Shown here one piece after another: positions 17,457 through 26,876 of a stretch of DNA of 54,031 bases. The stretch is taken from positions 1-54,031 of the forward strand of contig CAJYLV010000018.1 in NCBI GenBank assembly GCA_913776255.1. Reading direction: 5' to 3'. The notes below the pieces were generated by a model that saw only the letters and a program-made list of their open reading frames with translations, had not been told where the DNA came from and searched no databases. Source of the stretch: an uncultured Sphingomonas sp. (GTDB lineage: Bacteria > Pseudomonadota > Alphaproteobacteria > Sphingomonadales > Sphingomonadaceae). A program made the position numbers and the translations under genes. Numbering within the stretch: the stretch's first letter is position 1; the number at the start of each line of letters is the position of its first letter.

Positions 17457-18752
17457 ATGACCGACACGCCCCGCTACCACCCCGGCTTCGGCAACCATGT
17501 CTCGACCGAGGCGGTCCCCGGCGCGCTCCCGATCGGTCGCAACTCGCCGCAGCACGTCCCCTTCGGCCTCTATGCCGAGCAACTCTCCGGCACCGCCTTC
17601 ACGTCGCCACGGCACGAGAACCGCCGCAGCTGGCTCTACCGCCTGCGCCCGACCGCGCAGCATCCGGCCTTCACCCGCTACGAGGGCGCACCGAATCTCG
17701 GCACCGCCCCCTTCAACACCCTCCCCTCGCCCAACCGGATGCGCTGGGACCCGTTGCCATGGCCCGACGCGCCGACCGACTGGCTCGACGGGCTCGTCAC
17801 CTACGGCGGCACCGGCAGCGTCGCCGAGCAGACCGGCGTCGCGATCCACCTCTATGCCGCGACCGCCGACATGGATCGCGCCTTCTTCTCGGCCGATGGC
17901 GAGTGGCTGATCGTACCGCAGGACGGACGCCTCGCGATCGACACCGAACTCGGCCGGATCGACGTCGCGCCGCTCCAGATCGCGGTGATCCCGCGCGGCG
18001 TACGCTTCCGCATCGCGCTGCCCGACGGGCGCGCCCGCGGCTATGTCCTCGAAAACTACGGCGCACCGTTCCGCCTCCCCGATCTCGGCCCTATCGGCGC
18101 GAACGGGCTCGCCAACCCGCGCGACTTCGAGACTTCGGGGGCATGGTTCGAGGATCGCGACGAACCCTTCACCGTCATCCAGAAATTCCAGGGCGGGTTG
18201 TGGCAAACCAGGCTCGACCATTCGCCGTTCGACGTGGTGGCATGGCACGGCAATCTCGCGCCGTATCGCTATGACCTGACACGCTTCAACACGATCAACA
18301 CCGTATCGTTCGATCACCCCGATCCGTCGATCTTCACCGTGCTGACGTCGCCGAGCGACACCCCCGGCACCGCCAATTGCGATTTCGTGATCTTCCCGCC
18401 GCGCTGGATGGTCGCGGAGGGCACCTTCCGCCCGCCGTGGTTCCACCGCAACGTCATGAGCGAGTTCATGGGGCTGATCGCCGGCGCCTATGACGCCAAG
18501 GAAGGCGGCGGCTTCGTGCCCGGCGGCGCCAGCCTTCATAACCAGATGAACGGGCATGGCCCCGATCAGGCGAGCTACGAGAAAGCCGTCGCCAGTGACC
18601 TGAAACCGGTCAAGATCGACGGAACGATGGCGTTCATGTTCGAGACCCGCCATGTCGTGCGCACCACCGCCCGGGCGCAGACCTCGCCAACGATGCAGCT
18701 CGATTACGACGACGTCTGGCGCGGCTTTCCCAAGGCGACACTCCCGCGGTGA
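17457..18752 (+). CDS. hmgA: homogentisate 1,2-dioxygenase
   Basis: 431-aa Fe(II) ring-cleavage enzyme producing maleylacetoacetate from homogentisate. By alignment of motifs the iron ligands are His330 and Glu336 ([12 protein letters not shown]) and His367 (MNGHGPD). The N-terminal [13 protein letters not shown] and the [21 protein letters not shown] motif are typical. A strong AGGAG lies 8 nt before the ATG. The two following enzymes, maleylacetoacetate isomerase and fumarylacetoacetase, are absent: the next gene is lapA. Confidence 0.97.
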   Translation: MTDTPRYHPGFGNHVSTEAVPGALPIGRNSPQHVPFGLYAEQLSGTAFTSPRHENRRSWLYRLRPTAQHPAFTRYEGAPNLGTAPFNTLPSPNRMRWDPLPWPDAPTDWLDGLVTYGGTGSVAEQTGVAIHLYAATADMDRAFFSADGEWLIVPQDGRLAIDTELGRIDVAPLQIAVIPRGVRFRIALPDGRARGYVLENYGAPFRLPDLGPIGANGLANPRDFETSGAWFEDRDEPFTVIQKFQGGLWQTRLDHSPFDVVAWHGNLAPYRYDLTRFNTINTVSFDHPDPSIFTVLTSPSDTPGTANCDFVIFPPRWMVAEGTFRPPWFHRNVMSEFMGLIAGAYDAKEGGGFVPGGASLHNQMNGHGPDQASYEKAVASDLKPVKIDGTMAFMFETRHVVRTTARAQTSPTMQLDYDDVWRGFPKATLPR

Positions 18753-18797
18753 CCCGTCGCACTGGAAAAAACCGTCGACCCTGCTAGCGTGCCGCCG

Positions 18798-19130
18798 ATG
18801 CAGTTCCTCAAGATCCTGTTCTGGTCGCTGCTGGCGTTCGTCGCCGCGGTGTTCACGTTCGGCAACTGGACCAACGTCACCATCCAGCTGTTCGGCGGGC
18901 TGGTCGCGGAAGTGAACCTGCCGCTGCTGCTGCTGGTCACCTTCCTGCTCGGCTTCGTGCCAACGCTGATCTACCAGCATTGGGTGCGCTTCCGGTTGCG
19001 CCAGCGGCTGACCGCCGCGGAGCGTGCGACCGAAAGCGCCCTCGCCGCCGTGCGCGGGGTCGAGGCGCAGCCGACGCTGCCACCCGTGGCTTCCGCGCCG
19101 CCCGTCGCCCCCACCAGCGGAGCCGCGTGA
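18798..19130 (+). CDS. LapA/DUF1049 family inner-membrane protein
   Basis: 110 aa with two hydrophobic segments (about 4-22, LKILFWSLLAFVAAVFTF, and about 38-58) joined by a short NWTNVTIQLFGG loop, then a basic helix and an Ala/Pro tail. This matches the LapA-domain proteins that in E. coli help control lipopolysaccharide synthesis with LapB, although no lapB is adjacent here. I start at ATG 18798; GTG 18789 would add three residues. A TAGCGT -10 lies 7 nt before the ATG, so the leader should be 0-1 nt. The stop overlaps the pyrF start (TGATG). Confidence 0.8.
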   Translation: MQFLKILFWSLLAFVAAVFTFGNWTNVTIQLFGGLVAEVNLPLLLLVTFLLGFVPTLIYQHWVRFRLRQRLTAAERATESALAAVRGVEAQPTLPPVASAPPVAPTSGAA

Positions 19131-19804
19131 TGGCCAATCGCATCTTCGTCGCCCTCGACACCCCCGACCTCGATCGTGCCCGCGCGCTGGCGCAAAAGGT
19201 TCGCCACCACGTCGGCGGGATCAAGCTCGGGCTGGAGTTCTTCTGCGCACACGGCCCGTCCGGCGTCCGCACGATGGAAGAGATCGGCCTGCCCGTCTTC
19301 CTCGACCTCAAGCTGCACGACATCCCCAATACCGTGGCCAAGGCGGTGCAGTCGCTCGCCGGGCTCGCCCCCGCGGTGCTGACCGTCCACGCCAGCGGCG
19401 GTCGCGCGATGCTGGAGGATGCTAAGGCCGCCGCGCATCCGTCGACCAAGGTGGTCGCGGTGACGATGCTCACCAGCCTCGACGAGGACGATCTCGCCGC
19501 GACCGGGGTCGCGGGCAGCGCGCACGACCACGTCCTGCGCCTCGCCGAGCTGGCGCACGCGGCCGGGCTCGACGGCATCGTCTGCTCGGGCGCCGAGGTG
19601 AAGGCCGCGCACGCCGCCTGGCCGAAGGGCTATTTCGTCGTCCCCGGCGTCCGCCCCGCCGACGGTGAGGTCGGCGACCAGAAGCGCGTCGTCACCCCGC
19701 GGATGGCGATCGACCGCGGCGCATCGATGTTGGTGATCGGTCGCCCGATCACGCAGGCCGAGGACCCCGACGCCGCCGCCCGCGCGATCGCCGCCACGCT
19801 GTAA
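19130..19804 (+). CDS. pyrF: orotidine 5'-phosphate decarboxylase
   Basis: 224 aa, last step of UMP synthesis. The catalytic D-K-D cluster is in FLDLKLHDIPNTV (D59, K61, D64), and the phosphate-binding C-terminal motifs VVPGVRP and GRPIT are present. The start ATG at 19130 overlaps the lapA stop. The longer open frame upstream lies within lapA and was discarded. A 42-bp gap follows and holds the promoter for trpF. Confidence 0.97.
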   Translation: MANRIFVALDTPDLDRARALAQKVRHHVGGIKLGLEFFCAHGPSGVRTMEEIGLPVFLDLKLHDIPNTVAKAVQSLAGLAPAVLTVHASGGRAMLEDAKAAAHPSTKVVAVTMLTSLDEDDLAATGVAGSAHDHVLRLAELAHAAGLDGIVCSGAEVKAAHAAWPKGYFVVPGVRPADGEVGDQKRVVTPRMAIDRGASMLVIGRPITQAEDPDAAARAIAATL

Positions 19805-19811
19805 CGCGCCA

Positions 19812-19840
19812 TTGGCAGGGTGCGGGCAAGCGCCTAAAGC
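19812..19840 (+). promoter_or_regulatory. trpF promoter, predicted leaderless
   Basis: -35 TTGGCA (19812-19817), 17-nt spacer, -10 TAAAGC (19835-19840), then 6 nt to the trpF ATG at 19847. No Shine-Dalgarno and no room for a trp attenuator. Confidence 0.55.
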
Positions 19841-19846
19841 CGCGCG

Positions 19847-20485
19847 ATGCCCGTCACCGCCAAGATCTGCGGCCTGTCCACGCCCGAGACGCTCGATGCG
19901 GCGCTGAAGGGCGGCGCGAGCCACGTCGGCTTCGTCGTCTTCCCGCCCTCGCCGCGCCACCTGACGCTCGACCGCCTCGCCGGGCTGGCGGCGCGCGTCC
20001 CCGCGCATGTCCGCAAGGTGGGCGTGTTCGTCGACCCCGATGACGAGTTGCTCGCCGCGACCGTCGCCGCCGGCCGTCTCGACGCGATCCAGCTCCACAA
20101 GACCACCCCCGCCCGCGTCGCCGCGCTTCGTCGCCTGTCGGGGCGTGAGACGTGGGCGGCGATCGCGGTGAAGACCCGTGCCGACCTCGCCGCCGCGCCC
20201 GCCTACAGCGATGCCGCGGACCGCCTGCTCTACGACGCCAAGACCCCGGAGGGCGCGACGCTGCCCGGCGGCATGGGCGTCCGCTTCGACTGGCAGCTGC
20301 TCGACGGCTTCCGCCACCCGCTACCATGGGCGCTGTCGGGCGGGCTCGACCCCGCCAACGTCGCCGAGGCGATCGCCCGGACCCGCGCGCCGCTGGTCGA
20401 CGTTTCGTCGGGCGTCGAGTCCGCGCCGGGCGTCAAGGACGTGGACAAGATCGCCACCTTCCTGCAACGGGTCTCCGCATCATGA
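19847..20485 (+). CDS. trpF: phosphoribosylanthranilate isomerase
   Basis: 212-aa (beta/alpha)8 enzyme of tryptophan synthesis converting phosphoribosylanthranilate to CdRP. The catalytic Cys8 is in [10 protein letters not shown], and the Asp general acid is in a VDVSSGVES block near the C-terminus, preceded by GGLDPANV. Here it is a separate gene, not fused to trpC. It is the first gene of trpF-trpB-trpA-accD; each of the following starts overlaps the preceding stop. Confidence 0.97.
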   Translation: MPVTAKICGLSTPETLDAALKGGASHVGFVVFPPSPRHLTLDRLAGLAARVPAHVRKVGVFVDPDDELLAATVAAGRLDAIQLHKTTPARVAALRRLSGRETWAAIAVKTRADLAAAPAYSDAADRLLYDAKTPEGATLPGGMGVRFDWQLLDGFRHPLPWALSGGLDPANVAEAIARTRAPLVDVSSGVESAPGVKDVDKIATFLQRVSAS

Positions 20486-21711
20486 ACGCACCCAATTCCT
20501 TCCGCGCGCAGCCGGACGAGCGCGGGCATTTCGGCCCCTATGGCGGCCGCTATGTCTCCGAAACGCTGATGCCGCTGATCCTCGATCTCGAGCGCGAGTA
20601 CCGCGCCGCCAAGGAGGATCCGGCCTTCGCCGCGCAGTTCGACGACCTGCTCGAACATTATGTCGGTCGCCCCTCGCCGCTCTATCATGCCGGGCGGCTG
20701 ACCGAGACGCTGCGCGACAGCGCGCCCGACGGGATGGGCGCACAGGTCTGGTTCAAGCGCGACGAGCTGAACCACACCGGCGCGCACAAGATCAACAATT
20801 GCATCGGCCAGATCTTGCTCGCGATCCGCATGGGCAAGACGCGGATTATCGCCGAGACGGGAGCTGGCCAGCACGGCGTCGCCACCGCGACGGTCTGCGC
20901 GCGCTTCGGGCTGCCGTGCGTGATCTACATGGGCGCCAAGGACGTCGAGCGGCAGCAGCCGAACGTGTTCCGCATGAAGCTGCTCGGTGCCGAGGTGCGC
21001 GCGGTCGAAAGCGGCGCGCGCACGCTCAAGGATGCGATGAACGAGGCGCTGCGCGACTGGGTCGCCAATGTCCACGACACCTTCTACATCATCGGCACCG
21101 CCGCCGGCCCGCACCCGTACCCGGAACTGGTCCGCGACTTTCAGAGCGTGATCGGCCGCGAGGCGCGCGCGCAACTGCTCGACCGTACCGGCCGCCTGCC
21201 CGACCTGCTGGTCGCCGCGATCGGCGGCGGGTCGAACGCGATCGGGCTGTTCCACCCGTTCCTCGACGATGCCGACGTCAAGATGCTCGGCGTCGAGGCG
21301 GCGGGCGAAGGGCTGGAGGCCAAGCACGCCGCCAGCCTCGCCGGCGGCTTCCCGGGCGTGCTCCACGGCAACAAGACCTATCTGTTGCAGGACGACGACG
21401 GCCAGATCGCCGAGGCGCATTCGATCTCGGCCGGGCTCGACTATCCGGGCATCGGCCCCGAACATGCGTGGCTGAAGGACAGCGGCCGCGTCGATTACAC
21501 CGCCGTCACCGACCGCGAGGCGCTCGACGCGTTCCAGCTGCTATGCCGGACCGAGGGCATCATCCCCGCGCTCGAACCGTCGCACGCCATCGCGGCGGTC
21601 GCGCGCGTCGCCAAGGACATGCCGCAGGACGCGATCATCCTCGCCAATCTGTGCGGCCGCGGCGACAAGGACATCTTCACCGTCGCCGAAGCGCTGGGAG
21701 TGCAGATTTGA
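20482..21711 (+). CDS. trpB: tryptophan synthase beta chain
   Basis: 409-aa PLP enzyme joining indole and serine. The PLP lysine is K103 (HTGAHKINN), the phosphate-binding GGGSN(A) loop is present, and the N-terminal [14 protein letters not shown] is canonical TrpB1. AETGAGQHG carries the catalytic Glu. The ATG at 20482 overlaps the trpF stop as ATGA, which sets the start against the much longer upstream frame. Confidence 0.98.
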   Translation: MNAPNSFRAQPDERGHFGPYGGRYVSETLMPLILDLEREYRAAKEDPAFAAQFDDLLEHYVGRPSPLYHAGRLTETLRDSAPDGMGAQVWFKRDELNHTGAHKINNCIGQILLAIRMGKTRIIAETGAGQHGVATATVCARFGLPCVIYMGAKDVERQQPNVFRMKLLGAEVRAVESGARTLKDAMNEALRDWVANVHDTFYIIGTAAGPHPYPELVRDFQSVIGREARAQLLDRTGRLPDLLVAAIGGGSNAIGLFHPFLDDADVKMLGVEAAGEGLEAKHAASLAGGFPGVLHGNKTYLLQDDDGQIAEAHSISAGLDYPGIGPEHAWLKDSGRVDYTAVTDREALDAFQLLCRTEGIIPALEPSHAIAAVARVAKDMPQDAIILANLCGRGDKDIFTVAEALGVQI

Positions 21712-22508
21712 CCCGCCTTGCCGATGCCTTCATCGCCGACCGCCCCGCGCTGATCTGCTTCGTCACCGCCGGCGATCCGTCGGTCGCCGCGACGCCGGCG
21801 ATCCTCGACGCGCTGGTCGAGGGCGGCGCGGACGTGATCGAGCTGGGGATGCCGTTCACCGATCCGATGGCGGACGGCCCGGCGATCCAGGCCGCCAACA
21901 TCCGCGCGCTCGACGGTGGCGTAACCACCGCCGATATCCTGCGGATCGCGAAGGCGTTTCGCGATCGTCATCCGCTCACCCCGCTGGTGCTGATGGGTTA
22001 CGCCAATCCGATGCTGCGCCGCGGCGCCGAGTGGTTCGCCACCGCCCTCAATGACGCGGGTGTCGACGGCGTGATCTGCGTCGACGTACCGCCCGAGGAG
22101 GACGATGCGCTCGGGCCGGCGTTGCGGGCGATGGGGATCGACCTCATCCGTCTCGCGACGCCCACCACCCGCGACGGGCGGATCGGCGACGTGCTGAACG
22201 GCGCCAGCGGCTTCATCTATTACGTCTCGGTCGCCGGCATCACCGGCAAGCAGCAGGCGCAACAGGCGTCGATCGAGGAAGCGGTCGCGCGGCTCAAGCA
22301 CGCCACCGACCTGCCGGTCGCGGTCGGCTTCGGCGTCCGCACCCCCGAACAGGCGCGCGCGATCGGCCGCGTCGCGGACGGCGTCGTCGTCGGCTCGGCG
22401 ATCGTCGAGATCATCGCCGAACATGGCGCCGCTGCACCGGCGCCGGTCGCCGCCTATATCAAGACGCTGTCGGCCGCGCTCGCCGACGCACGAAAGGTTT
22501 CCGCATGA
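21708..22508 (+). CDS. trpA: tryptophan synthase alpha chain
   Basis: 266 aa, cleaves indole-3-glycerol phosphate and channels indole to TrpB. The catalytic residues are Glu45 (ELGMPFTDP) and Asp56 (MADGPAI), equivalent to E. coli Glu49 and Asp60. The phosphate loop GFGVRTPEQ is present. The start is a TTG at 21708 overlapping the trpB TGA (TTGA). The conserved FVTAGDP lies near residue 20, so no ATG can replace it; translation must rely on coupling. It overlaps accD by ATGA. Confidence 0.96.
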   Translation: MTRLADAFIADRPALICFVTAGDPSVAATPAILDALVEGGADVIELGMPFTDPMADGPAIQAANIRALDGGVTTADILRIAKAFRDRHPLTPLVLMGYANPMLRRGAEWFATALNDAGVDGVICVDVPPEEDDALGPALRAMGIDLIRLATPTTRDGRIGDVLNGASGFIYYVSVAGITGKQQAQQASIEEAVARLKHATDLPVAVGFGVRTPEQARAIGRVADGVVVGSAIVEIIAEHGAAAPAPVAAYIKTLSAALADARKVSA

Positions 22509-23371
22509 GCTGGCTCAGCAACGTCCGCAACGCGCTGTCGGGGATCGTCCCGGGCGGCGCCAAGGCGCAGACCCCCGATCACCTCTGGCACAAGTGCAAG
22601 GGCTGCGGGACGATGGTCTTCACCAAGGAGCTGGAGGAAAACCTCTACGTCTGCCCGACCTGCGACCATCACGAGCGGATCGGCCCGAGCGAGCGGTTCG
22701 AGCATCTGCTCGATCCGGCCAGCATCGACGTGCTGCCGGCGCCGCGTTCGCCCGAGGACCCGCTAAAGTTCCGCGATTCGAAGCGCTACGCCGATCGGCT
22801 CAAGGCGGCGCGCGCCAGCACCGGCGAGCAGGACGCGTTCGTCAACGCGCGCGGCACGATCGACGGTCACCGTGTCGTGATCGGCGTCCAGGACTTCGCC
22901 TTCATGGGCGGCTCGATGGGTCAGGCGGTCGGCGAGGCGTTCATCCAGGGCGTCGAGACCGCGGTCAGGGACCGTGCGCCGTTCATCGTTTTCACCGCCT
23001 CGGGCGGCGCGCGGATGCAGGAGGGCATCCTCAGCCTGATGCAGATGCCGCGCAGCACCGTCGCGATCCAGATGCTCCACGATGCCGGGCTGCCCTATAT
23101 CGTCGTGCTGACCGATCCGACCTCGGGCGGGGTGATGGCGGCCTATGCGATGCTCGGCGACGTCCACATCGCCGAGCCCAAGGCGACGCTCGCCTTCACC
23201 GGCCGCCGCGTGATCGAGAGCACGATCCGCGAGAAGCTGCCCGAGGACTTCCAGACCAGCGAATATTATCTGGAACACGGCATGATCGACATGGTCGTCC
23301 ACCGCCGCGAGCTGCGCGCGAAGCTGGCGACCGTGATCGGGTATCTGTGCGGCGAGCGCCAGGCCGCCTGA
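22505..23371 (+). CDS. accD: acetyl-CoA carboxylase carboxyltransferase subunit beta
   Basis: 288 aa. With AccA it transfers CO2 from biotin to acetyl-CoA to make malonyl-CoA for fatty acids. An N-terminal zinc ribbon has Cys31, Cys34, Cys50 and Cys53, and the carboxyltransferase core shows GGSMG(QAVG) and [12 protein letters not shown] for the oxyanion holes. Location at the end of trpFBA, followed by folC, is a conserved alphaproteobacterial order. The start overlaps the trpA stop. Confidence 0.97.
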   Translation: MSWLSNVRNALSGIVPGGAKAQTPDHLWHKCKGCGTMVFTKELEENLYVCPTCDHHERIGPSERFEHLLDPASIDVLPAPRSPEDPLKFRDSKRYADRLKAARASTGEQDAFVNARGTIDGHRVVIGVQDFAFMGGSMGQAVGEAFIQGVETAVRDRAPFIVFTASGGARMQEGILSLMQMPRSTVAIQMLHDAGLPYIVVLTDPTSGGVMAAYAMLGDVHIAEPKATLAFTGRRVIESTIREKLPEDFQTSEYYLEHGMIDMVVHRRELRAKLATVIGYLCGERQAA

Positions 23372-23470
23372 AAGCAGCCATCTCCTTCAGCGGAGAGGAA
23401 CTCTAACGAGGCTGGCGTTCGTTAACGTTGGAATCCGGACACACTCAAATGAAATAATGTCAACCTGATC

Positions 23471-23547
23471 CGTCATTGCGAGCGCAGCGAAGCAATCCAG
23501 GGCGTCTTGGTCCGCCCCTGGATTGCTTCGCTGCGCTCGCGATGACG
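23471..23547. repeat. 77-bp palindromic repeat, copy 3
   Basis: Same family as the other copies. It sits mid-way in the 272-bp accD-folC gap; the rest of that gap holds nothing I can recognise. Confidence 0.9.
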
Positions 23548-23643
23548 AACGGTGAAGTCGACCTGACGAATTCATGATCTAGAACGTCTTCAACAACATG
23601 AGCGTTACGCCACGCACTACAGGAACACGGTAGGTAAAGCCGG

Positions 23644-24987
23644 ATGGATCACACCCCGACCACTGCCGACCACGCCGTCTCCACCGACGCCGCCGTCCAG
23701 GCGCAGCTCGACCGGTTGTGGTCGCTCTCGCCAGGCGCCGACGTGCTCGGGCTCGATCGGATCACGCGACTGCTTGCGCGGCTCGGCGATCCGCATCATG
23801 CACTGCCGCCGGTCTTCCATGTCGCGGGCACCAACGGCAAGGGCTCGACCTGCGCCTTCCTCCGCGGGGCGCTGGAGGCGGCGGGATACCGCGTCCATGT
23901 CTATACCAGTCCGCATCTGGTCCGCTTCAACGAGCGGATCCGGCTGTCGGGACGGCTGATCGACGATGCGGCGCTGGCGGCGTTGCTGGCCGAGGTGCTC
24001 GACCAAGCCGACGGGATCGGCGCCAGCTTCTTCGAGATCACCACCGCCGCCGCCTTCCTGGCCTTCGCGCGCACCCCGGCCGATGCCTGTGTGATCGAGG
24101 TCGGGCTCGGCGGCCGGCTCGACGCCACCAACGTGCTGCCCGCGCCGGTGGCATGCGGGATCGCGGCGTTGGGGATCGATCATCAGGCGTTCCTCGGCGA
24201 TTCGCTCGAACAGATCGCGGCGGAGAAGGCGGGCATCGCCAAGCCTGGCGTGCCGCTGGTGACGATGGCCTATCCGCCCGCGATCGCCGCCCCGATCGCG
24301 CAGACGGCAGCGGCGTGCGGTGCAACGTGGCTGGCGTCCGGCGCCGCATGGCAGTTCGCCGTCGGCGACGGATTGCACTATGAGGATGCGGCCGGATCGC
24401 TGGCGCTGCCGCTGCCGGTAATGCCCGGCCTTCATCAGGGTGCCAATCTCGCGCTGGCGGTGGCGATGATCCGCCACCAGTCGGCCGTGCCGGTGCCCGT
24501 TGCCGCGCTCGAACAGGCGGCGGTGGCTACGCGCTGGCCGGCGCGCCTGCAACGCCTGTCGCGCGGGCCGCTGACCGCGCCGCTCGGCGACGTGCCGATC
24601 TGGCTGGACGGCGGCCACAACGCCTCGGCCGGCGAGGCGATCGCCGCCGCCTTGCCACGCCTCCTCGATGGGTGCGGCGCGCGACGCGTGACGGTGATCA
24701 GCGGCATGCTCGCCAACAAGGATGCCGGCGGCTTCCTCGCGCCGTTCGCGGGGATGGTCGACACCTTCGTCGCGGTGCCGGTCCCCGGACACGCCTGCCA
24801 TGCGCCCGCCGACCTGCTGCGGGTCGCCGCCGAATTGGGCATAGCGAACCGCCTCACCGCACACGACATCCCGGCGGCGCTCGCGCAAGTCGCCGCCGCC
24901 CGGCCGCACCCGGACGCGGTGCTGATCGCCGGATCGCTCTATCTCGCTGGTGAAGTGTTGAGCGGAAACGACGAAGCGCCGGACTGA
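23644..24987 (+). CDS. folC: bifunctional folylpolyglutamate synthase / dihydrofolate synthase
   Basis: 447 aa, adds glutamate to dihydropteroate and to folates. The P-loop GTNGKGS is at residues 62-68, followed by TSPHLVRFNERIR, EVGLGGRLDATNV (metal and ATP site) and GIDHQAFLGDSLEQIAAEKAGIAKPG. The C-terminal Mur-ligase-like domain has LDGGHNASAG. The ATG at 23644 is preceded by a weak purine stretch. The adjacency to accD is conserved in alphaproteobacteria, although here a palindromic repeat separates them. Confidence 0.96.
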   Translation: MDHTPTTADHAVSTDAAVQAQLDRLWSLSPGADVLGLDRITRLLARLGDPHHALPPVFHVAGTNGKGSTCAFLRGALEAAGYRVHVYTSPHLVRFNERIRLSGRLIDDAALAALLAEVLDQADGIGASFFEITTAAAFLAFARTPADACVIEVGLGGRLDATNVLPAPVACGIAALGIDHQAFLGDSLEQIAAEKAGIAKPGVPLVTMAYPPAIAAPIAQTAAACGATWLASGAAWQFAVGDGLHYEDAAGSLALPLPVMPGLHQGANLALAVAMIRHQSAVPVPVAALEQAAVATRWPARLQRLSRGPLTAPLGDVPIWLDGGHNASAGEAIAAALPRLLDGCGARRVTVISGMLANKDAGGFLAPFAGMVDTFVAVPVPGHACHAPADLLRVAAELGIANRLTAHDIPAALAQVAAARPHPDAVLIAGSLYLAGEVLSGNDEAPD

Positions 24988-25018
24988 TCCGAAATCTGCG
25001 ATTGACTTGCAATAGCGG

Positions 25019-25054
25019 ACAGGCGACCTTGCGCGGGCAAGAGGAGTCGCCTGT
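25019..25054 (+). promoter_or_regulatory. leader hairpin enclosing a ribosome-binding site
   Basis: ACAGGCGAC (25019-25027) pairs perfectly with GTCGCCTGT (25046-25054), and an inner CTTGC (25028-25032) pairs with GCAAG (25037-25041). The AGGAG ribosome-binding site (25042-25046) lies in the bulge and the top of the outer stem, 11 nt before the ATG at 25058. Folding would mask it. Confidence 0.55.
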
Positions 25055-25057
25055 TCC

Positions 25058-25495
25058 ATGACCCAGCTTCCCGCCCCCGTCCTGACCACCAACGCGCTGC
25101 CGCATGCGCTGCCCGACTGTCCCAACGCCCGCGTGATCCTGTTCGCGATGCGCCGGATGGGCGCGCACGGCCTGTCGGACGCGCGCGCCGCGCATGGCTT
25201 CTTCACCGGCTTCGGTGAGGCGTTTCGCCGTCCGCTGCTGCTGATGCGCGCGCTGATGGCCGATCTCGCCGGCAATGCCACGGTTCCGATCGCGATCGCG
25301 CCCTGCTGCTGCGCGCGGATGACCGCGTCCGAGCAGGTGCTGCTCGCCGTCCTCGCGCGGGTCGAGACCCGCATCGACAGCGCGCGGCTGCTGATGCAGG
25401 ATCTGCTGGGCCAGCGGCACGTCGACGGCGCGCTGGCCAGTGCCGCGGCCCTCGCCGCCGCCTTCGCCGACGAGGGCCGACCGGTCTGCCTCTAG
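25058..25495 (+). CDS. DUF6628-like protein
   Basis: 145 aa, mostly helical. It contains MRRMGAHGLSDARAAH, a FFTGFGEAFRRPLLLMRALMADL segment and an unusual IAPCCCARMT motif with three adjacent cysteines. I recall this pattern from small sphingomonad proteins grouped as DUF6628; the function is unknown. The triple Cys could bind metal or a cofactor. Its ribosome-binding site is inside a strong hairpin, so translation may be regulated. Its stop codon overlaps that of the convergent AmpG-like gene by 3 bp. Confidence 0.6.
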   Translation: MTQLPAPVLTTNALPHALPDCPNARVILFAMRRMGAHGLSDARAAHGFFTGFGEAFRRPLLLMRALMADLAGNATVPIAIAPCCCARMTASEQVLLAVLARVETRIDSARLLMQDLLGQRHVDGALASAAALAAAFADEGRPVCL

Positions 25496-26832
25496 GCGGC
25501 GATGCCGTCGCGCGCGTCGCCCGGCCCTTCGGTGCCGGCGCTGCCCACCGAGCGGTCGACCAGCCCCGAGCGGCTCATCCACCAGAACAGCGCCACGCCG
25601 GGCAGCGCCAGTACCACCGTCAACAGGTAGAAATTGACATAGCCGACGCGCTCGACGAGCGCCCCGGCGCTCGCCCCGGTCACGATCCGCCCGACCACGC
25701 TCGCCGCCGCCGAGATCAGCGCATATTGCGCGGCGGTGAAGCGCAGGTCGCATAGCGCCGAGAAATAGGCCACCACCGTCACCCCGCCGATCCCGGACGC
25801 GATATTCTCGAAGGTCATCGCCCCCGCGAGCCCGAGATTGCTATGCCCGGTCGCCGCCAGCGCCGCGAAGCTGGCGTTGGAGACCGCCATCAGCACGAGG
25901 CTGATCAGCACCGACCGCTTGAGCCCGAGCCGCGCATACATGACACCGCCGAGGAAGATACCGATCAGATACGCCCAGAAACCGACCCCGACGTCGTACA
26001 AGGCGATCTCGTCGTTGCTGAATCCGGTATCGTTGAGGAGCAGACGCAGCACCAATTGCCCCAAAGTGTCGCCAATCTTGTGAATCAGGATGAACAGCAG
26101 CACCACGAACGCGCCCGGACGCGCGAAAAACTGCACGAACGGTCGCCAGATCGCCGCCAGCGTCGCGCTCATGCCGCGCCGTTGCTCCACGTCGCGGTGC
26201 CGACGCGGCTCCCCGACGATCAAGGCCGCGAGCATCGCCGGCAGCGCCAGTACCGCCGTCGCCAGATAGGCGACCGTCCAGCCGTGGCGCGCGGCGACGA
26301 ACAGCGCCAGCGACGCCGCCCCCGCCGATCCGATCCGCCAGCCGTACTGGCTCATCCCGGACCCGACCCCGAGCTGGCGCGGCTCCAATATTTCAATGCG
26401 ATAGGCGTCGATGACTACGTCGAAGGTCGAGCCCGCCACTGCGACCAGGATCGCGGCGGTGACGGTCGCACCGATGCTGGCGCGCGGATCGACCAGCGCC
26501 AGATTGCCCACGGCGGCGATCACCAACACCCCCGCCACCAGCAGCCACGATACTCTTTGCCCCAGCGCGCCGAGCACCGGCAGCCTTACGCCATCGACCA
26601 CCCACGCCCATAAGAATTTGATATTGTAGACAAGGAACGCGAGGCTGAACGCCGTCACCGTCTTCTTGTCGATCCCGCTCTGCGCCAGCCGCGTGGTCAG
26701 CGTCGCGGCGATCATCGCATAGGGGAAGCCCGACGACACGCCCAACGCGAAGGCGGCGACCGGCCCGCGCTCCAGATAGGGGCGGACACCATCCACCCAG
26801 GTCCGTCCGTCCGTCCGCGCCGCCATCCACAT
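25492..26832 (-). CDS. MFS permease, AmpG (muropeptide) type
   Basis: 446 aa with 12 predicted membrane helices. AmpG-type features are the N-terminal LGVSSGFPYAMIAATLTTRLAQSGID, FLVYNIKFLWAWVVDGVRLP, a STFDVVIDAYRIE motif, and IHKIGDTLGQLVLRLLL in the second half. AmpG imports anhydromuropeptides for cell-wall recycling and affects beta-lactamase induction. No ampC or ampR is present here, so the substrate is inferred from family only. It lies 44 bp downstream of the response regulator on the same strand, with a hairpin between. Confidence 0.85.
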   Translation of the reverse strand: MWMAARTDGRTWVDGVRPYLERGPVAAFALGVSSGFPYAMIAATLTTRLAQSGIDKKTVTAFSLAFLVYNIKFLWAWVVDGVRLPVLGALGQRVSWLLVAGVLVIAAVGNLALVDPRASIGATVTAAILVAVAGSTFDVVIDAYRIEILEPRQLGVGSGMSQYGWRIGSAGAASLALFVAARHGWTVAYLATAVLALPAMLAALIVGEPRRHRDVEQRRGMSATLAAIWRPFVQFFARPGAFVVLLFILIHKIGDTLGQLVLRLLLNDTGFSNDEIALYDVGVGFWAYLIGIFLGGVMYARLGLKRSVLISLVLMAVSNASFAALAATGHSNLGLAGAMTFENIASGIGGVTVVAYFSALCDLRFTAAQYALISAAASVVGRIVTGASAGALVERVGYVNFYLLTVVLALPGVALFWWMSRSGLVDRSVGSAGTEGPGDARDGIAA

Positions 26833-26838
26833 CGCCTT

Positions 26839-26865
26839 CGCTAAGCCCTGACGACCGGCTTAGCG
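26839..26865 (-). other. intercistronic inverted repeat
   Basis: CGCTAAGCC (26839-26847) / GGCTTAGCG (26857-26865), perfect 9-bp arms and a 9-nt loop, between the response regulator stop and the AmpG-like start. It lacks a T-tract. It could be an operator, an attenuator or an mRNA processing signal that sets the ratio of the two genes. Confidence 0.5.
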
Positions 26866-26876
26866 GGAAATCGCCG

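Noticed and set aside
16017..18980. 987-codon open frame on the minus strand across phhA-hppD-hmgA
   Set aside because: A GC-rich shadow of three well-identified genes; its translation is Arg/Asp/Glu/Leu-biased with no family motif. The same applies to the long antisense frames over gyrA (9349-11442), alaS (46264-48375) and uvrD (30974-33532).
23626..23643. TAGGTA seven nt before folC as a leaderless promoter
   Set aside because: The hexamer 17 nt upstream (CGCCAC) does not resemble a -35.
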